Source of the DNA: Finegoldia magna
Lineage (GTDB): Bacteria; Bacillota; Clostridia; Tissierellales; Peptoniphilaceae
Direction: 5' to 3'
Assembly: GCF_003182075.1 (NCBI RefSeq)
Contig: NZ_QGTH01000015.1
Location: forward strand, 1 to 56,405
Length of the DNA: 56,405 bases
Below, piece after piece: positions 6,960 to 15,480 of this stretch; the stretch's first letter is position 1, and each line of letters starts with the position of its first letter. The notes beneath the pieces are model-generated. The model did not search any database. It was not told where the DNA came from and saw only the letters and a list, made by a program, of their open reading frames with translations. The position numbers and the translations under genes are program-made.

Positions 6960-9630
6960 TGCTAGCTTTCCCTTCTGTGTTTTTTAATTTGCAAATTTTA
7001 TTAAAATCACAATATTTACAAGAATTGTCATCACTTGCTTTTACAAATAAGTTCTTATTCCTAATATTTTCTCTGAATTCTTTTACTTTCTGAATCATAA
7101 TTTCATCCAACTGATCCTTTGAAACATTTTGAAGATATTCATATTCTTCATTATCTCTAATGCTTTTGTATTTACAACTTACAACATCACCGTACGAAGA
7201 ATATATTGCAAATTGAAATCCTTTGTTTTTGTCCAAATCTTTAGCTTTCCTGAAACTATTTTTCGATAATTTATAGTCTATTAATCTAATTTTACCTGAA
7301 TCTGTTCTATCAACCCTGTCAATTCTTCCAATAAATTTGGTGTTTTCATCTAAACTAACAATAAAATCTTCTTCTAATTTATAAGGGTAAAACTTTTCAG
7401 ATTCGTTTTTCATATTGTAAATATCAGTTCGAATAAAGTCTTTTAGTTTTTTCAAATACTTTTCGTAATCAAATTCATTTTCCTTAATATCAGTGTTTAA
7501 TCCGAACTTTTCAAAAGAATTTCTGAGTAATTCATCCAAACTTGAAACATCTAACTCACATTTGCCATCTATAGCATCTCTTATTTGCGAAATATTTATT
7601 CCGTAAAATTCTTCCAATGTGTTGTGCAAAATAGTTCCAATATCCAATTGTCTAGACTTTATTTGCGGTTTAAGCTTCAAATAATATCTAAAATAAAACT
7701 TCATTGGACATTCAAAATATGTTTCAAGCTGAGTTGAAGATAATTCTTTCTTCAATATATATTGTGTCGTTTTGTCATCTACTTCAAAATCTGAAATATC
7801 CTTTGAGGATATTCTGTTTTCTATTCTATTTAAATGTTGTTTCAAAGAATATTTCTCATAAGCTGACACGCTGTGAAGTTTTTTTGTGTCAATTTTTTTG
7901 ATATTTTTCATTTTAATTTTCTTTATCTTTTGACTTGATTTTATGTTCTTTTCCAAAATCAGCCTTGATTTTATGTTGCTCTCAGTATTATAAGACAGAT
8001 AAATTTTTTTATTCGCACTATTTATAGCATCAATAAATCTGTCAATATTTCTTTTTCTATTTTCTGCGTCTGACAAAATGTCGATTCCTCTTTTTTGTAG
8101 AAATTCTATATTATCTTCATTGTTAAAGAAATCATAATTGATTTTTCCTGGAATCACATCATCATTCATATTAACTACGTATAAAACATCGTAGTTTGAA
8201 AGTCTATTATCCGTAAGAGAATATATTCTAATTCCATCTACTAAATAATCTGTAGAATCAACCTTCAAATTTTTTATCAAATCCATCAAATAAGAGTTAA
8301 TATTTTTCGATTTTTTAACAAGTTCAGCATAATTTTTATACAAATCCTCAAGTATTATCAAAAGTTTTTCAGAAAATAAATTAAATCCTTTATCATAACT
8401 TTCTTTTTTTTGAATTATTGCTATAAGATTAGCTAAAACATTAATGTTTGTTTCTATAAAATATAAATAATACGATTTAATCTCTTTTAAAATTTGTAAA
8501 TTAGTTTCATAATTAACATTTACTTTTAAAATTTTAACTAAATCTTCCCAATCATCAAACTCAAAATCTGACAATATACTTCTGAACGTAACTTTATCCT
8601 TCAAATCAAATTCTATAAAACAACTATCTAGTGTAGAAAGAATATATTGCTTTAAAGTTTTCGTATTATCAAGTAGATTAATTATATCTAAGAAAAATTT
8701 GTAGTCACGATATGAAATATAATCATCTCCAAATACTGGAATATTGTGTAATTTTAAGGAATTCAATATTTCCCTTTTTGAGGAATCTTTTTCTAAAAGA
8801 ATTGCCATTTTATTATAATCATAAGTGTATGAATCTTTTGATATTTCATTAATTAGCCTGTCTTTTTCCAAAATTTCATTGGTTAGTTTAACTACCTTCT
8901 TTTCAATGAATTTATTTGATTTTGATTTATCCTCATTTTGAATAACATCAAATCCAATATCTTGCAATTGATTCACTAATTCACTTTTGTATTCATTATA
9001 ATAATCCACGTAAATATAGACATTAACATCATAATTTTTCAACTGATTTATTACTTCCAATTCAATTGGTCGAAACTCACTGAATCCATGAATGTAAATA
9101 TCCTTGTTTTTTTGAAGATTAAGATTTTTTGTGTCATAGGCATCAAATTTATCCAGAAAATTATACTGTTTCATAATGCTCTGATATTTTTCATACACTT
9201 TACTTAAAATATTTAAACTAACATTGTGACTAGAGATTTCTTCAAGTTCATCTATTTTTTTATTTGAATACTTACATGTAGATATAAATCTTTTGGATGA
9301 ATTTATCATTCCATTAGAATTGAAAAATTTATTATCCTCAAACACCCCTTCATTGATAAGCTCTTTAATTGCTAGTCTCAAAATCAAATCTGTCAGATAT
9401 GTTGAAATGTCTGAAGCATTTACTAGATCATCTATAGTCCAAATCTTCACGTCGCATAGCACCGATTGTTCTTTTAAAAACTTATTTCTAATATTTTTAA
9501 TTAGCTTTCTATTTGGCAAAATTAAAATAAAATCAGTGTTGCCATTTCTAATTTGATTTTTTAAATAAGATATATTTTCATCAAAAAGCTTTGAAGAATT
9601 TGAATTAGTGTACACAATTCTCTTATTCAT
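6952..9630 (-). CDS. addB: ATP-dependent helicase/nuclease subunit B (AddB), compact
   Basis: 892 residues, against roughly 1150 in Bacillus. The C-terminal nuclease domain is intact: Cys641 (FECPMKF), His in ILHNTLEEFY, Asp771 (GRIDRVD), Asp785-Tyr-Lys787 (LIDYKL), and Cys871, Cys874 and Cys880, which with Cys641 make the AddB 4Fe-4S clasp. The N-terminus has the helicase-like fold entry, but the place of the P-loop reads TNSNSSKL rather than a GxxxxGKT, so ATP binding is probably lost. It overlaps the kinase gene upstream by 8 nt and addA downstream by 8 nt. Partner of AddA in recombinational repair. Confidence 0.9.
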   Translation of the reverse strand: MNKRIVYTNSNSSKLFDENISYLKNQIRNGNTDFILILPNRKLIKNIRNKFLKEQSVLCDVKIWTIDDLVNASDISTYLTDLILRLAIKELINEGVFEDNKFFNSNGMINSSKRFISTCKYSNKKIDELEEISSHNVSLNILSKVYEKYQSIMKQYNFLDKFDAYDTKNLNLQKNKDIYIHGFSEFRPIELEVINQLKNYDVNVYIYVDYYNEYKSELVNQLQDIGFDVIQNEDKSKSNKFIEKKVVKLTNEILEKDRLINEISKDSYTYDYNKMAILLEKDSSKREILNSLKLHNIPVFGDDYISYRDYKFFLDIINLLDNTKTLKQYILSTLDSCFIEFDLKDKVTFRSILSDFEFDDWEDLVKILKVNVNYETNLQILKEIKSYYLYFIETNINVLANLIAIIQKKESYDKGFNLFSEKLLIILEDLYKNYAELVKKSKNINSYLMDLIKNLKVDSTDYLVDGIRIYSLTDNRLSNYDVLYVVNMNDDVIPGKINYDFFNNEDNIEFLQKRGIDILSDAENRKRNIDRFIDAINSANKKIYLSYNTESNIKSRLILEKNIKSSQKIKKIKMKNIKKIDTKKLHSVSAYEKYSLKQHLNRIENRISSKDISDFEVDDKTTQYILKKELSSTQLETYFECPMKFYFRYYLKLKPQIKSRQLDIGTILHNTLEEFYGINISQIRDAIDGKCELDVSSLDELLRNSFEKFGLNTDIKENEFDYEKYLKKLKDFIRTDIYNMKNESEKFYPYKLEEDFIVSLDENTKFIGRIDRVDRTDSGKIRLIDYKLSKNSFRKAKDLDKNKGFQFAIYSSYGDVVSCKYKSIRDNEEYEYLQNVSKDQLDEIMIQKVKEFRENIRNKNLFVKASDDNSCKYCDFNKICKLKNTEGKASND

Positions 9631-11242
9631 TGTAATCTCCTATGAATTCTTGTAAAATTGAGTTTTTAGGGACTATTGAATCATTCTTGATTTCTATAAA
9701 ATAATTCAAAATAGATTTTAACCTTTCAATCTCTGTAAAGTTTGGACCGTTTTTATCGTAATTTTCCACTAATTTCAAGACGTATTTTTTCAAAATATTA
9801 ATTTCATAAATTAATGATGAGTCTATTATACTGTCTGCTTCATTTTGATATGGAAAAACATTAATATATTCAGCAGCGTGAACTCTTGGCCACTCAGACA
9901 ATGTATCATCTATGCTTTTATCTCTTTGAACAAAATCTCTTACCATTCTTCTCATAAGTCTCATATCTGTCGTTGAGATTCTGTTGTGACAATCAATGCT
10001 TAGTTGTGTCAATGCCGATACATAAATTTTATATTTGTCCTTGTCGGGAACTAGACTTGTAAGTTTTGGATTAAGTCCATGAATTCCTTCCACAATTATG
10101 ATTCCATTTTTGTCCAATTTTGTGTAAGTATCACCATATTCTCTTTCGCCAGTGATAAAATTATAAATTGGCAAATTAACATAATCGCCTTCTAATAATC
10201 TCATTAAATCTCTGTTAAATGTTTTTAAATCAAGTGCATTAATCGATTCGTAATCCCTGTTGCCGTCTTCATCCAAAGGAGTGTCCACTCTATTTACAAA
10301 ATAATTATCCATAGAGATAGGAATAGGATTTTTGCCTCTTACCGCTAATTGTACAGAAAGTCTTTCAGCCATTGTGGTCTTCCCTGATGAAGAAGGTCCA
10401 GATATTTGAACTAATCTTGCATTGTTGTAGATAATCTTGTCGGAAATGTATGAAATTTGATTTTCAAAATAAGCTTCATTTACGCTAACCAAAAAATCCA
10501 TATTTCCGTCCTGAATTTTTTCATTCAAACTTCCCACATAACCAATATCCAACATTTCAGTCCATTTTTTTGATTTGGAAAATATTTTTGAGAGAGCTTT
10601 TTGTTCTTTAAAGTCGGTAAATTCACCAGTTCTACTGACACTTAATGCTACTCCTGGAAAATAGTTGATAAGTTTGTAGTTTTTCAAAAATCTCGTAAAT
10701 GGAGCTACAAATCCTTCTATACCGAAGTAATGATTGTGACATTTGTACAAATACACTTCATCCTTGTCTAAACTTTTTAGTAGTCTTGATTTTTGAATGT
10801 ATCCTTCCTTTTCAAAAATATCAAAAGCTTCTTTCCTGGAAACTTTTACTCTTTCAATTCTAAGATTTTGATTAATCAAATCATCCATCAATTCTCTAAT
10901 TTCTTCCAAATCTCTAAAATGAATTTCGTTGTTATTTTCGAATTCAAGATACATATAGTTTCCAATTGTATATTCAACTACCAATTGATCTTCTGGAAAT
11001 TTTATTTTAAATGCCAATAACAGCAGCAAAATTCCTGTTTTCATCAATGTGTCTTGTGAATAAACGCTGTTTTCATTTACAAACTCAATCGTATCTCCAT
11101 CATCTATACTACTCATAATATCGACAAGTTTATTGTTCTTTAATGCAACAATACTATCTTCAAAACCACATTGAAGTCCATAATCATAAATCTTCTTATC
11201 TTCATAGTCGTATATTTTGTTGTTGTTAATTATCTTAATCAT
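9623..11242 (-). CDS. Uridine kinase-like nucleoside kinase with N-terminal TGS/ThrRS-like domains
   Basis: 539 residues in two parts. The first ~260 resemble the TGS plus second additional domain of threonyl-tRNA synthetase, with no catalytic synthetase core. The C-terminal half is a phosphoribulokinase/uridine kinase domain with Walker A at 282-289 (GPSSSGKT), the substrate-site SMDNYF motif and VEGIHGLNP. This fusion is widespread in Firmicutes and Thermotogae; its physiological substrate is not firmly known, so uridine/cytidine phosphorylation is inferred from the kinase domain. It overlaps rluA by 8 nt and addB by 8 nt, so it belongs to one tightly coupled operon. Confidence 0.85.
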   Translation of the reverse strand: MIKIINNNKIYDYEDKKIYDYGLQCGFEDSIVALKNNKLVDIMSSIDDGDTIEFVNENSVYSQDTLMKTGILLLLLAFKIKFPEDQLVVEYTIGNYMYLEFENNNEIHFRDLEEIRELMDDLINQNLRIERVKVSRKEAFDIFEKEGYIQKSRLLKSLDKDEVYLYKCHNHYFGIEGFVAPFTRFLKNYKLINYFPGVALSVSRTGEFTDFKEQKALSKIFSKSKKWTEMLDIGYVGSLNEKIQDGNMDFLVSVNEAYFENQISYISDKIIYNNARLVQISGPSSSGKTTMAERLSVQLAVRGKNPIPISMDNYFVNRVDTPLDEDGNRDYESINALDLKTFNRDLMRLLEGDYVNLPIYNFITGEREYGDTYTKLDKNGIIIVEGIHGLNPKLTSLVPDKDKYKIYVSALTQLSIDCHNRISTTDMRLMRRMVRDFVQRDKSIDDTLSEWPRVHAAEYINVFPYQNEADSIIDSSLIYEINILKKYVLKLVENYDKNGPNFTEIERLKSILNYFIEIKNDSIVPKNSILQEFIGDYNE

Positions 11243-12200
11243 ATTTACTCTCCAAATCGTTCAATATTTTCTCAAATAAATCATCTCTTTCGCTTTCAAA
11301 AACCATAGATTCATATTTTTGGTATTTTTCCATTTTTTCTGGAAATATTAGCTTATACGAATGTAATAATTGAAAATTTAAATCGTACTTATTTTTGAAA
11401 TATTTATTAACATCTCTGTTTCCATATTTAATATCTCCAATTATAGGGTTATTAATATGTGACAAATGAGCTCTGATTTGATGTGTCCTTCCAGTCAATA
11501 AATCTACATTGACCAGTGAATATTTCCCGAAATTTTTTACATTCCATACTTTTGTCATGCTTTTCTTTCCACTAGAATTGACCACAGATTTGTTCTTATC
11601 GTTATCTTTTTCTAGCGCCAAATCAATTGTTTGGTCTTTGAGATTACCAACCACAATAGTTTCGTAAATCTTAGTAATTTCGTGTTTTTTGAATAAATCA
11701 TTAAAATATTTCAAGCTATCATAAGTTTTTGCACCTACAACAATGCCAGAAGTATTTCTATCCAATCTATTTACTAAAGCTGGTGTAAATGTAGAGTTTT
11801 GTGTTGGAGTAAACTGATTTGTTTTTATCAAATAGCTTACCATCATATCCACTATATTTTTCCCATAATCTCGAGAATTAGCTGCGTGTGATAATACTCC
11901 TGTTTTTTTATTAATCAATATTAAATCATCATCTTCATAGATTATATCCAAGTTAAAATCCTCAGCGGAGTATACCTTATTATCTTGATATTTTTCAATA
12001 ACTTCATCGTACAAATAAATATTTACCACATCGTCAATTTTCAGATTATAATCAGGTTCTGTCCTTTTTTTATTAACTTTTACTTTTTTAGTTCTGATAA
12101 GTTTTTGGATATGATTTTTGCTCATTTTTGGCATCAATTTCATAATAAACCTATCTACTCTTTGGTTGCTATTTGAATTATCTATATTTATATGTCTCAT
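11235..12200 (-). CDS. RluA-family pseudouridine synthase
   Basis: 321 residues. An N-terminal S4 RNA-binding domain (about 13-60, with MSKNHIQKLIRTKKVKVN) precedes the RluA catalytic domain. The nucleophile Asp147 lies in VNRLDRNTSG, and the C-terminal motif HQIRAHLSHINNPIIGD is standard. Such enzymes isomerise uridines in 23S rRNA or tRNA; the exact site cannot be assigned, and the RluC/RluD-like layout makes 23S rRNA most likely. It is the first gene of the rluA-kinase-addB-addA operon, with AGGAG shortly before the ATG, and it diverges from the gene at 12261. Confidence 0.9.
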   Translation of the reverse strand: MRHINIDNSNSNQRVDRFIMKLMPKMSKNHIQKLIRTKKVKVNKKRTEPDYNLKIDDVVNIYLYDEVIEKYQDNKVYSAEDFNLDIIYEDDDLILINKKTGVLSHAANSRDYGKNIVDMMVSYLIKTNQFTPTQNSTFTPALVNRLDRNTSGIVVGAKTYDSLKYFNDLFKKHEITKIYETIVVGNLKDQTIDLALEKDNDKNKSVVNSSGKKSMTKVWNVKNFGKYSLVNVDLLTGRTHQIRAHLSHINNPIIGDIKYGNRDVNKYFKNKYDLNFQLLHSYKLIFPEKMEKYQKYESMVFESERDDLFEKILNDLESKYD

Positions 12201-12212
12201 TATTGCTCCTAT

Positions 12213-12241
12213 TTGAAAAATTGTTAATAAATCATTATAAT
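12213..12241 (+). promoter_or_regulatory. Promoter for the small membrane protein gene, overlapping a divergent -10
   Basis: TTGAAA (12213-12218), 17 nt, then TATAAT (12236-12241), a near-consensus sigma-A promoter. Because ATTATAAT is self-complementary, the minus strand also reads TATAAT at 12239-12234 towards rluA, so the two divergent transcription units may share one control point and compete for polymerase. The minus-strand -35 is weak. Confidence 0.6.
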
Positions 12242-12260
12242 TTAATAAGGAAGGTGAAAA

Positions 12261-12650
12261 ATGAAAAATTTTATTGATACAATAGTAGACTTTATTTATA
12301 AATTTGCAAAGCTTTTATTATTATTGCTCATTCTAGTAGCTACAACATTTTATGTTTACAAAACAATTAATTCAATGTTTTCAAAAAACTATACAAGTTC
12401 TCAAACTTACTCAAAGGATTTAAAAATCCAACAAGTTACTGAAGAAGTTAAAGACATTGAAATCACAATTCCACCTGAGGCAAAAGACTTAGATGTTTCA
12501 AAGATTTTAATCAGTGGAAACATAATTACCGATGAACAAGAATTCTTAGATTACTTAAAGCAAAATAATGTTACTGCTTTTAAGGATGGCAATTACAAAT
12601 TAAATAAAAATATGACTACAGAAGAAATAGTAAATCAAATAAAGAAATAA
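12261..12650 (+). CDS. Membrane-anchored protein with a stand-alone MltG/YceG LysM-like domain
   Basis: 129 residues. A hydrophobic helix at about 15-34 is followed by a linker and a C-terminal domain of about 65 residues. The C-terminal pattern (ITIPPEA, SKILISGNIITDEQEFLDYL, then DGNYKLNKNMTTEEIVNQI) matches the LysM-like subdomain that precedes the catalytic part of MltG endolytic transglycosylases; the catalytic domain is absent. It may bind glycan near the membrane or partner a full MltG encoded elsewhere; both are inference. AAGGTG precedes the ATG, and a strong promoter lies directly upstream. The gene ends exactly where its convergent neighbour ends. Confidence 0.75.
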   Translation: MKNFIDTIVDFIYKFAKLLLLLLILVATTFYVYKTINSMFSKNYTSSQTYSKDLKIQQVTEEVKDIEITIPPEAKDLDVSKILISGNIITDEQEFLDYLKQNNVTAFKDGNYKLNKNMTTEEIVNQIKK

Positions 12651-13181
12651 TTAATATCCCTTATTGACATAAGAATCGATAAGGGATTTTTTCTTTATTG
12701 GTTCAAAAACATTATTTGATATCAAATGTTGTTTGATATTTTCATTTATTGTGTGAAAAATCATCTTTTCATAATCTTTGAGTACAATTTCAAAAAGATT
12801 ATCCCTCATTCTGTAAGACAAAATGTCTATGTAATATGCTTCAACATTCTTGTATTCTATTAATTCCAAAATCTTTAAAATTGTATTATCTTTTTCTAGG
12901 TAATAGTTTCTGCATTTGTTTAAAGATGCAAGATATTTCTTAGGTTTTTTGTTTTTGTATCTGTTAGCTATTGTATTGTATTCCTTAGCCTTTAAATTAT
13001 AATATTGATAGTTAAAAACTCCTTCATTTACTGTTTTAATATCAGTGAAAGGTCTTAGATTGAAACTATTAATCAATACGTTGTTTCTTGAAATAAATTC
13101 CTGTTTTGTTATTTTCTCCTCATCTAACAAATCAATCAATTCATTTCTTTTTTTTACATAAAAATCTACATTTCTTTTCAT
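12651..13181 (-). CDS. Conserved-looking hypothetical cytoplasmic protein
   Basis: 176 residues, no signal peptide or membrane segment, rich in Lys, Asn and Tyr. The predicted make-up is almost all helical, with a central basic, tyrosine-rich stretch (YYNLKAKEYNTIANRYKNKK). I do not recognise a domain; a small DUF restricted to clostridia and Tissierellia is possible. It stands alone on the minus strand between a convergent gene and the asparaginase gene, which ends in its own terminator just upstream, so it likely has its own promoter. Its stop codon abuts the stop codon of the gene at 12261-12650. Confidence 0.7.
   Translation of the reverse strand: MKRNVDFYVKKRNELIDLLDEEKITKQEFISRNNVLINSFNLRPFTDIKTVNEGVFNYQYYNLKAKEYNTIANRYKNKKPKKYLASLNKCRNYYLEKDNTILKILELIEYKNVEAYYIDILSYRMRDNLFEIVLKDYEKMIFHTINENIKQHLISNNVFEPIKKKSLIDSYVNKGY
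12656..12692 (+). terminator. Terminator located inside the convergent neighbour's coding sequence
   Basis: ATCCCTTAT (12656-12664) pairs with ATAAGGGAT (12679-12687), followed by a T run to 12692. It should end the plus-strand transcript of 12261-12650 and at the same time encodes the last residues (SLIDSYVNKGY) of the minus-strand gene. Confidence 0.6.
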
Positions 13182-13236
13182 AATTTTCCTCTAACTAAAT
13201 TATAATTCATATTTCATACTTTTCAAAATTTGCAAA

Positions 13237-13274
13237 TAAAAACGGTAAAATATTTTTTTATAATTATTTTACCG
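13237..13274 (-). terminator. Terminator of the asparaginase gene
   Basis: CGGTAAAATA (13243-13252) pairs with TATTTTACCG (13265-13274). On the minus strand the stem is followed by TTTTTATTT. It lies 10 nt past the asparaginase stop. Confidence 0.75.
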
Positions 13275-13283
13275 CTAATATTC

Positions 13284-14282
13284 TTATTCTATTATTGAAA
13301 TATCATGATTTATAATTGAGTAAAATTCGTCTTGTATTTTTTGAATATCTCTGTTGTATTTTCCCATTACATACATCATTTTACATACTACTGATTCTAA
13401 TGTCATATCTTTTGATTCCAATACGTCTAAATTTTCTCTGATTCTCATTCCTACTTGATATACTCCAATATCTGAACCTTCTTGTGGAACTTGAGTTGTC
13501 ATCACGATTATTTTATTTGTAGAGTATTGTTCCATTAATCTTAAAAACTCTTCGGATATTCCTGCAGGCATTCCACCCACTCCATAACTTTCCACGATAA
13601 TACAGTCGTATTTTTCGAAAATATCTTCTAAAATATCTGCTCTCATTGATGGAATTAATTTCAACAAATACACGCTTTCATCTAATTTATCGTAAAATTC
13701 TACATTACTTTCTGACTTATCATCAATATATCTTAAAACTTTACCATCGTGAATTATAGCAATTAATGGATAATTAATTGAATCAAATGCATCAAAACTT
13801 TTTGTTCTAACTTTTCTGGCTCTATTTCCGCAAATAACTTTTCCATTGAACACTATATTAACTCCGTGTGATTTTTCTTTACTCGCAAATATCAATGCAT
13901 CAATTAAATTATTCTTTGCATCTGTAATATCATTTGAAATGGATTTTTGAGCACCTGTAATTACGATTGGCTTCGGACTTTTTTGAATTAAATAACCCAA
14001 CGCAGATGCAGTGTACGCCAAAGTATCCGTACCATGTGTTATTACAAACCCATCGTATTTATCATAACTCTCTTTAATTGTTTGTTTGATAAGTAGCCAA
14101 TGCTCTGGTCTTATGTCTGTTGAATCAATACTGAATAAACTGATAGTATCTAATTCAAAATCAAATTTTCTAAATTTTACATATTCTAATATATCTTTTG
14201 CTTGAAGACCCGGCGCTAATCCTTTATCTGTAGCAACTGAAGCAATAGTTCCTCCAGTTGTAATTAATAGTAGTTTTTTCAT
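13284..14282 (-). CDS. ansA: Type I (cytoplasmic) L-asparaginase
   Basis: 332 residues, no signal peptide, so the cytosolic type. It hydrolyses asparagine to aspartate and ammonia. Both catalytic triads are visible: Thr12 in TTGGTIAS near the N-terminus, and Thr85-Asp86 in HGTDTLAY, with the conserved Lys in VITGAQKS. The C-terminal region with GVGGMPAG is typical. The ATG at 14282 is preceded by AGGAGG. The gene is monocistronic: it is divergent from the pst operon and followed by a terminator. Confidence 0.93.
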   Translation of the reverse strand: MKKLLLITTGGTIASVATDKGLAPGLQAKDILEYVKFRKFDFELDTISLFSIDSTDIRPEHWLLIKQTIKESYDKYDGFVITHGTDTLAYTASALGYLIQKSPKPIVITGAQKSISNDITDAKNNLIDALIFASKEKSHGVNIVFNGKVICGNRARKVRTKSFDAFDSINYPLIAIIHDGKVLRYIDDKSESNVEFYDKLDESVYLLKLIPSMRADILEDIFEKYDCIIVESYGVGGMPAGISEEFLRLMEQYSTNKIIVMTTQVPQEGSDIGVYQVGMRIRENLDVLESKDMTLESVVCKMMYVMGKYNRDIQKIQDEFYSIINHDISIIE

Positions 14283-14338
14283 ACAATCCTCCTAGAAATA
14301 GTATAACACTTTATTTTTAAAAAATGTAAACAAATAAC

Positions 14339-14392
14339 TTTACATACAATTTACAATAATATTATATGAATTTTAAACATTACATGTATTCT
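14339..14392 (+). promoter_or_regulatory. Pho-box promoter of pstS
   Basis: Four hexamers occur at exact 11-bp phasing: TTTACA (14339), TTTACA (14350), ATTATA (14361) and TTTAAA (14372). Nine bases later comes TATTCT (14387-14392), a -10-like box. This matches the layout of Bacillus PhoP~P-activated promoters, where TTAACA-like repeats replace the -35. The first two repeats are strong and the last two degenerate. Activation by the downstream PhoP under phosphate limitation is inferred. Confidence 0.7.
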
Positions 14393-14424
14393 ATTAGTGA
14401 ATTAAATATGAAAGGATGATTTAT

Positions 14425-15360
14425 TTGAAAATCAAAAAATTTATGTTAGTTGCTATGATGCTAGTATTTGGAGTATTCATGGTAGCATGTGCAAAACAAG
14501 ATGATGGAAAAACATCAGACAACTCAACCAAAACAGAAACTACTTCTACAGATTCTAAATCAAACGAAAGTGCTGGAGGAGAAATCCACGTAGTATCAAG
14601 AGAAAATGGTTCAGGTACTAGAGGAGCTTTTACAGAAATCACTAAAATCTTAGAAAAAGGTGCCGATGGTAAAGAACAAGACAAAACAGTTTCTTCTGCA
14701 ATTGTACAAAACAGTACTAACGCAGTTATGATGACTGTAGGTCAAGACAAAGACGCTATTGGATATATTTCATTAGGATCTTTAAATGACAAAGTTAACG
14801 CAGTAAAAATCAATGGTGTTGAAGCAACTTCTGAAAATGTTCAAAAAGGTGATTACAAAATCTCAAGACCTTTTAATATTGCTTATAAAGGAGAACTAAA
14901 ACCACTTCCAAAAGATTTCTTAGATTTCATTTTATCTAAAGAAGGACAAGAAATTGTTAAAAAGGAAGGTTATGAACAACTTCCTGAAGAAGCTAAAGCT
15001 TACAACAAAAATTCTCAAAAAGGTAAAATCGTAGTTGCAGGTTCAACTTCAGTTTCTCCATTAATGGAAAAATTAGCAGAAAGCTACAAAGCAATGTATC
15101 CAGAAGTAGAAATCGAAATCCAATCAACAGGATCTTCAGCTGGTATGAACTCAGCTATTGAAGGTGTATGCGATATCGGAATGGCTTCAAGAGAATTAAA
15201 AGACAAAGAAAAAGAACAATTAAAAGCTCAACCTATCGCTATTGATGGTATAGCAGTTATAGTTAACAAAGAAAATACTAACGCAACAGATTTAACTCTA
15301 GAACAAGTAAAAGATATCTTCACAGGCAAAGTTAAATCTTGGTCTGAAATTTCTAAATAA
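14425..15360 (+). CDS. pstS: Phosphate ABC transporter substrate-binding lipoprotein PstS, circularly permuted
   Basis: Translation most likely starts at TTG 14425, correctly spaced from AAAGGA (14411-14416); the ATG at 14416 overlaps that site. 311 residues with a lipoprotein signal (MVAC, Cys22) and a Ser/Thr linker. The two halves of a PstS are in swapped order. First comes the half normally at the C-terminus (SRENGSGTR at about 58-66, AIGYISLGS). Then comes the half normally at the N-terminus (GSTSVSP at about 206-212, STGSSAG, CDIGMASRELK, IFTGKVKSWSEI). The protein stops just where an ordinary PstS would continue into SRE-GSGTR. All phosphate-contact motifs are present. First gene of the Pho regulon. 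Confidence 0.93.
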   Translation: MKIKKFMLVAMMLVFGVFMVACAKQDDGKTSDNSTKTETTSTDSKSNESAGGEIHVVSRENGSGTRGAFTEITKILEKGADGKEQDKTVSSAIVQNSTNAVMMTVGQDKDAIGYISLGSLNDKVNAVKINGVEATSENVQKGDYKISRPFNIAYKGELKPLPKDFLDFILSKEGQEIVKKEGYEQLPEEAKAYNKNSQKGKIVVAGSTSVSPLMEKLAESYKAMYPEVEIEIQSTGSSAGMNSAIEGVCDIGMASRELKDKEKEQLKAQPIAIDGIAVIVNKENTNATDLTLEQVKDIFTGKVKSWSEISK

Positions 15361-15373
15361 TTCCTCTCAAAAG

Positions 15374-15404
15374 CAGATCTCTTATGAGGTCTGTTTTTTA
15401 TTTT
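15374..15404 (+). terminator. Terminator between pstS and pstC
   Basis: CAGATCTC (15374-15381) pairs with GAGGTCTG (15386-15393, one G-T pair) around a TTAT loop, followed by TTTTTTATTTT. It likely separates abundant pstS mRNA from the transporter genes, which have their own Pho promoter. Confidence 0.8.
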
Positions 15405-15414
15405 GAAAAATTTT

Positions 15415-15432
15415 ATTTTACATTTGTAAAAT
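15415..15432. repeat. Inverted repeat containing TTTACA, between the pstS terminator and the pstC promoter
   Basis: Perfect arms ATTTTACA (15415-15422) and TGTAAAAT (15425-15432) around TT. Each arm contains a TTTACA half-site, so it could be an extra PhoP contact site about 60 bp upstream of the main box, or chance in AT-rich DNA. Confidence 0.35.
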
Positions 15433-15480
15433 GTAATACTTCCCTATTTCTACAGATTTTTGCTTTATTCCTTAAAAAAC

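Noticed and set aside
14416-15360. PstS as two fused partial genes or a frameshifted duplicate
   Set aside because: Each conserved motif occurs once and the halves complement each other; circular permutation explains it better.
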